In this document: piece after piece, positions 60,701 to 64,000 of the stretch | Layout of the letters: each line of letters begins with the position of its first letter | How positions within the stretch are numbered: the first letter of the stretch is position 1 | Assembly: GCF_000003815.2 (NCBI RefSeq) | Contig: NC_049979.1 | Span: 20,222,291-20,286,290 of the forward strand | Reading direction: 5' to 3' | DNA: 64,000 bases | Origin: Branchiostoma floridae | Taxonomy: Eukaryota; Chordata; Leptocardii; Amphioxiformes; Branchiostomatidae | Made by a program: the position numbers and the translations under genes | The notes under the pieces: model-generated | Database searches by the model: none | What the model was told of the DNA's origin: nothing | The model's input: the letters and a program-made list of their open reading frames with translations, nothing else

Positions 60701-61589
60701 TATATTGCACTTGCTATCTGGTAAGGGCTTCAGTCTGTAGCAAATATCGTCCTTAATTCCGGATTAAAAAGTCTCATGTTAGTCTTTTCATATAAGATAT
60801 ATATTCTACTCGCCAGCTTAAAAGACCATCTTTCGGTCTATGCTTAAAGAAAATTACTCTGGCGTAGTTGGTAGAGTGTAGTTGGTAGAGTGTTCGGCTC
60901 AGAATCTAAAGGTCCCGAGTTCGATACCCACCATGCCCCGACCTTGTGCCCTTGGGATAGGCACTTAACACGACTTTTCTTTTCGGTGGATTGCGGAGTG
61001 GCGCCGACGTCTAAATGTGTGCCAAAAAACACACCACGGATTTGGTGCACCTATGTGCCAACATCTGCACACTTAGTAACTTCCACCAAGAACCGTTATC
61101 ATATGACGTCGACAGCACAAGTTGTTATCTGTACTCCTTTCTCCAGGTGACGCAGAGATGGCGGCGCAGCTGGAGGAGGCGTACGGAGACATCGACGCTG
61201 TGGAGCTATACGTCGGCTGGGCGATGGAGAATCCGATGCCGGCGGGCAACGTCCTCAGTGAAATGTTCGTCCGCATGGGCAGCACGTTTTCCTTCACGGG
61301 CATGCTGTCCAACCCCATCTGCTCCCCGGGGTGGTGGAAACCCAGCACGTTTGGAGGGGAGGTGGGCTTCAACTTGCTCAAGACGACCACTCTGAAGGAC
61401 CTGTTCTGTAGGAACATGAACGGGCCCTGCGGGCTCGTCTCCTTCTCCGTGCCAGAAGACGTAGAGCCGACCGGGATGCCTGAAGCTGTGGAGCCGGCCG
61501 GACTACCCGAAGCCGAGGAGCCGACCGGGCTTCCGACGGATGAAGGTGCCTCTCAAGACAAACACACGTCTCAGAACCAAGAACTGTGA
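54767..61589 (+). CDS. PTGS: Prostaglandin G/H synthase (cyclooxygenase), 8 coding exons
   Basis: Exons 54767-54818, 55278-55391, 56642-56785, 58075-58400, 58589-58916, 59234-59520, 60264-60411 and 61147-61589 sum to 1842 bases (about 613 residues), GT-AG and in phase. Order: signal peptide; EGF module ([14 protein letters not shown]… [13 protein letters not shown]); amphipathic membrane-binding helices; peroxidase/cyclooxygenase domain with [13 protein letters not shown] (distal haem His), [24 protein letters not shown] (catalytic Tyr and proximal His) and [17 protein letters not shown] with the aspirin-acetylated Ser position. Val occupies the position that separates COX-2 (Val) from COX-1 (Ile). 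It makes prostaglandin H2 from arachidonate on the luminal ER membrane. The C-terminus has three ~9-residue repeats (VEPTGMPEA type) and ends NQEL. In exon 5 the frame is off between about 58,682 and 58,735 (an in-frame TGA at 58724), returning afterwards, which points to two compensating indels or sequence errors. Confidence 0.9.
55090..55225 (+). repeat. Degenerate GGGTTAGG-rich tract in COX intron 1
   Basis: Repeated GGGTTAGG, GGTTAGGTTA and TTAGGGTAGGGG phrases resemble degenerate telomere-type sequence, but the units are irregular and short. Confidence 0.4.
55500..56070 (-). pseudogene. LINE ORF2 C-terminal fragment in COX intron 2
   Basis: On the minus strand, 56008-55745 encodes [20 protein letters not shown] then [20 protein letters not shown], a Cys/His cluster typical of the extreme C-terminus of CR1/L2-like LINE proteins in this kind of genome. 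The upstream reverse transcriptase is absent. It is antisense to the cyclooxygenase gene. Confidence 0.75.
56995..58060 (-). mobile_element. 5'-truncated LINE, antisense, in COX intron 3
   Basis: Minus-strand frames encode [26 protein letters not shown] (active site) and, after a frame change near 57,880, [40 protein letters not shown] and the C-terminal part ending at 57,261. The 3' end near 56,995 reads ATTCATTCA-like on the element strand. The truncated 5' end stops about 15-20 bases upstream of the acceptor of cyclooxygenase exon 4, so the insertion nearly touches that splice site. Confidence 0.85.
59728..59851. repeat. 31-bp tandem repeat, four copies, in COX intron 6
   Basis: Copies begin at 59728, 59759, 59790 and 59821, each CATTCTGATTG(G/C)(C/T)CA/GATGT followed by a CA-C-T stretch. 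Two copies contain ATTGG (inverse CCAAT). Confidence 0.85.
60862..61050 (+). mobile_element. tRNA-derived SINE in COX intron 7
   Basis: GTAGTTGGTAGAGTG (A-box-like) and GGTCCCGAGTTCGATACC (B-box-like) lie at tRNA spacing and are followed by an unrelated tail, the pattern of a tRNA-derived SINE. The A-box block is tandemly duplicated (GTAGTTGGTAGAGT twice). It is not a functional tRNA: the acceptor stem and anticodon arm do not pair properly. Confidence 0.65.
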
Positions 61590-62096
61590 AGGGATACATG
61601 TGTTTGGCCTAGATATCATACTCTGGCTAGATATCATATTCTTGTACTTTTAAAAGCCGCTTGCTTTTAAAATGGAGATAACTCGTAATTTCAATAGTCA
61701 ACTGACAATGATTTTAGTTTACATTTTCTATGATTTTCATCTTATATATGAATATTCGATACCTTTCACTAAACACATTGGTATGAGAGGAGGAACGACT
61801 TCGAGAACCAATAGAAGCGAAGTTTGTCAGAAGTATGAATACACATAGTACAGGTTACCAATAAGATATGTTATATTTCACACACATGCATGTGTTTCAT
61901 TTCACTACACTAGTACTTACTCTCTTCCTTCTACATAATAGAGCTGTTACAATTTCCTTTGTCTAAACAAATAAAGTCTCTTTAAAAAGCATGGACGCAC
62001 TTCCACCCATGAACACATTCAGACCATTGTGAAAAGTACTACGTTTGATTATGAGGAGCAATTCGTATGCTCTGAGCAATAGACAAGTCTTTACTT
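61590..62096. other. Convergent intergenic region between COX and HNMT-like D
   Basis: A/T-rich 3' flanks of two genes pointing at each other. AATAAA at about 61,970 on the plus strand may end the cyclooxygenase transcript. Nothing else is seen. Confidence 0.4.
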
Positions 62097-63901
62097 TTAT
62101 TCGCATTTTTTGAATGCTACGATATCTTCGCTCTCGACTTTGTAAAGACGTTTACCATTAACCATAGACGAATTACACTGCATATGCTCTAAGGTCATTG
62201 CTCTTATTTCTGGCATGTTGGACACGTGAGGTGTTTGTGTCAAGAAATCGAGAATCTTCATCCCCGCTTCCGATTTTTCATTGAAACACTCTGAGATGTC
62301 GATATTTAATGCAGCTACGTCCTCCGAGGTCACGTCATAACTGATGCCCCTTGCGTCCAGCCACTGTTCCACGTCAACGGACGTGCGAAGCGACGTCTTC
62401 AAACGGTCACCTTTGCCAAACTTCTCCCACAGCTTGTAATACAGCTTTCCACCAGCATCCTTCCCTTCAAATGCATAACAGGCATCTGTAATTAGATGAA
62501 AACTTGGTGACCCCCTCAATTTAAAAGGAAATGTTAGACAAGACAATCTGTGTTGAATGCAATCTGTAGAAAAGAATGACATCAGTGTGCGTAGCACAAA
62601 CGTGAATACCAACTGAATAGGGAAAAAGAAGTGCTGTACTAATCGGTCCAAATACTACATTATTGAATGAACAGGTTCCGCCTCCGAGGCGTCACCAAAA
62701 AAAGTAACCGCTTGATTACCTGACTTAATGGTGATGAACATGTAACCACCATCTGCCAGCTGTTCCCACATGTTCCGCAAGGTGGCGTCAAGATCTTCCA
62801 CATGGTACAGAACGTGGACAGCATGGATCAGGTGGAACTTTGTGTCGTCCTTCGTCTGGACGTACTCTTCTGCTGTCTGCTGTCGCCAGTCAAAATTCAC
62901 AGCACCGAGACTCGTGTCTTCCCGCACCCGTGTCTACAATAACACAACGATGTGCATATTAATACTAGTAACACTAACGATACCACTTAATATAAACGTT
63001 CAAATGAATTCAAACGAATTACAAAACGAAAGCATCAGAATTTTTGGAGTGTCGGAATACGGATGATCCCCACCTTGTATCGCTCAATCATTTCTCCCGA
63101 CGGTTCCACAACCCTGTTGTACACACTGTTGTGACGCTGTAGAAGCTTCTTAAGAATGGCGCTGTCGACATCCCCTGGGAGAAAACAAGGTAAGATATCG
63201 ATTACTACTTCAATATAAGAGAGTTATAAAAATTGAGCGTTTGCTTTTGCTACTGTTGCTTACGTCTGCTCCTTTTGAGGCAGCTTGATAGAGGAGAAAA
63301 CAAGGGGTTATAGGTACTTCTGTATCCAAAAATGCCAAAGGTCATCGTATTCATCTTAATTCCTTTGCATGCTGGGAAATTTGTAAAACTTTTGTTAATG
63401 AAGTGCGCATGCGCCACACAAGTGTCGTCATGGCAACGTGTCGCTTGCCGCCTGCGTAATTCCGCTATCAGGGATAAGGGTAATCTCCCAAAAGACCTAT
63501 CTGTGGTAAGACACTAACAGCATCCATGGGTGAAAACAGTATCCAAACCGTGGCTGGGTGGATACCGTTTCGGTCCCTGGATGCAGTCTTTTCACTGGTA
63601 GATCTGCTTGGAGATTAGCCATTATGACCTTATTACGAAAACAGAATTATGGCCATAATCAATATTGACCGAAGGAGGCCATATATGGTCACGGCTGCTC
63701 ACCTGATCCACTCCCTATCCCGAGCACACGCAGGTCGGTTCCCGGCTCACACAGGGCGGAGTCTGGAACCTTTGCTACAAAGTACTGGTAGTAGGCGGGA
63801 TCTCTGTCTCTCTGGTCACGACCATACGCAGTTCTTAAGGCCATCATACTTTCTAGATACCGCTCCGGGGAGTAGTTGATCAGCCTTCCGACCTCCATTC
63901 C
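62097..63901 (-). CDS. Histamine N-methyltransferase-like protein D
   Basis: Read on the minus strand: exon 63901-63703 (ATG at 63898-63896), 63174-63074, 62933-62720 and 62485-62097. From that ATG it gives 900 bases, 299 residues. Motifs: MEVGRLINYSPERYLESM, VLGIGSGSGE cofactor loop, NRVVEPSGEMIERYK, REDTSLGAVNFDWRQQT, HAVHVLYHVEDLDA, LWEKFGKGDRLKT and ILDFLTQTPHVSNMPE. Exons 3 and 4 have the same lengths (101 and 214) as in genes A-C, but the last exon is longer (389) and the first large exon enters in a different phase, so the ATGGCAG mini-exon of A-C does not fit here; the start is either this ATG or an exon outside the window. It is the most diverged of the four and lies inverted beyond the P450 and cyclooxygenase genes. 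Confidence 0.85.
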
Positions 63902-64000
63902 CTGTGGGAATAAAATGGGATGCTTGGTTGGTTGACTGATTCATGCTTATGTGCTATTTAATACCTGCCCGTCTAGCTTGACGAAACATACTACCCAATT

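Noticed and set aside
60862-60940. Functional tRNA gene
   Set aside because: A-box duplicated, acceptor stem absent and tail unrelated; better explained as a SINE.

Overview
This window looks like nuclear DNA of an invertebrate deuterostome, most likely a cephalochordate (amphioxus, Branchiostoma). That is inferred from compact GT-AG genes with about 100-1500 bp introns, animal-type proteins (ITPK1, a full EGF-plus-peroxidase cyclooxygenase, a CYP2-type P450, a histamine N-methyltransferase-like family) and dense MITEs, CR1/L2-like LINE pieces and a tRNA-derived SINE. Three N runs (681-780, 3250-3727, 36708-36807) mark assembly gaps.

Layout. 1-5.4 kb is repetitive: a hairpin beside a gap, two adjacent MITEs, and a 3.9 kb fold-back element with about 1.16 kb inverted arms around arrays of a 51-bp repeat. 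8.9-14.3 kb is a complete-looking inositol-tetrakisphosphate 1-kinase gene (11 coding exons, + strand). 14.3-27.1 kb has no recognised gene; it holds a probable 2.9 kb DNA-transposon relic, a TA-flanked MITE, a decayed reverse transcriptase piece and two doubtful minus-strand exons. 27.14-29.94 kb is a 5'-truncated LINE with matching target-site duplications. 32.2-35.5 kb is a two-exon gene for a small secreted six-cysteine peptide that I cannot assign to a family.

38.2-49.5 kb is a tandem array of three histamine N-methyltransferase-like genes (A, B, C) sharing exon sizes, splice phases, leaders and 3' flanks, plus an orphan exon-4 copy. 50.7-53.7 kb is a CYP2-type P450 with a frame break that removes the PERF region. 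54.1-61.6 kb is a prostaglandin G/H synthase (cyclooxygenase) gene with LINE and SINE insertions in introns and a local frame problem in one exon. 62.1-63.9 kb is a fourth HNMT-like gene (D) on the minus strand.

The right half therefore groups genes of small lipid/amine mediator metabolism: methyltransferases related to histamine inactivation flank a P450 and a cyclooxygenase. Whether this is functional clustering or chance cannot be told from sequence alone. Exon boundaries were read by eye from splice consensus plus remembered family alignments and may be off by a base or two.
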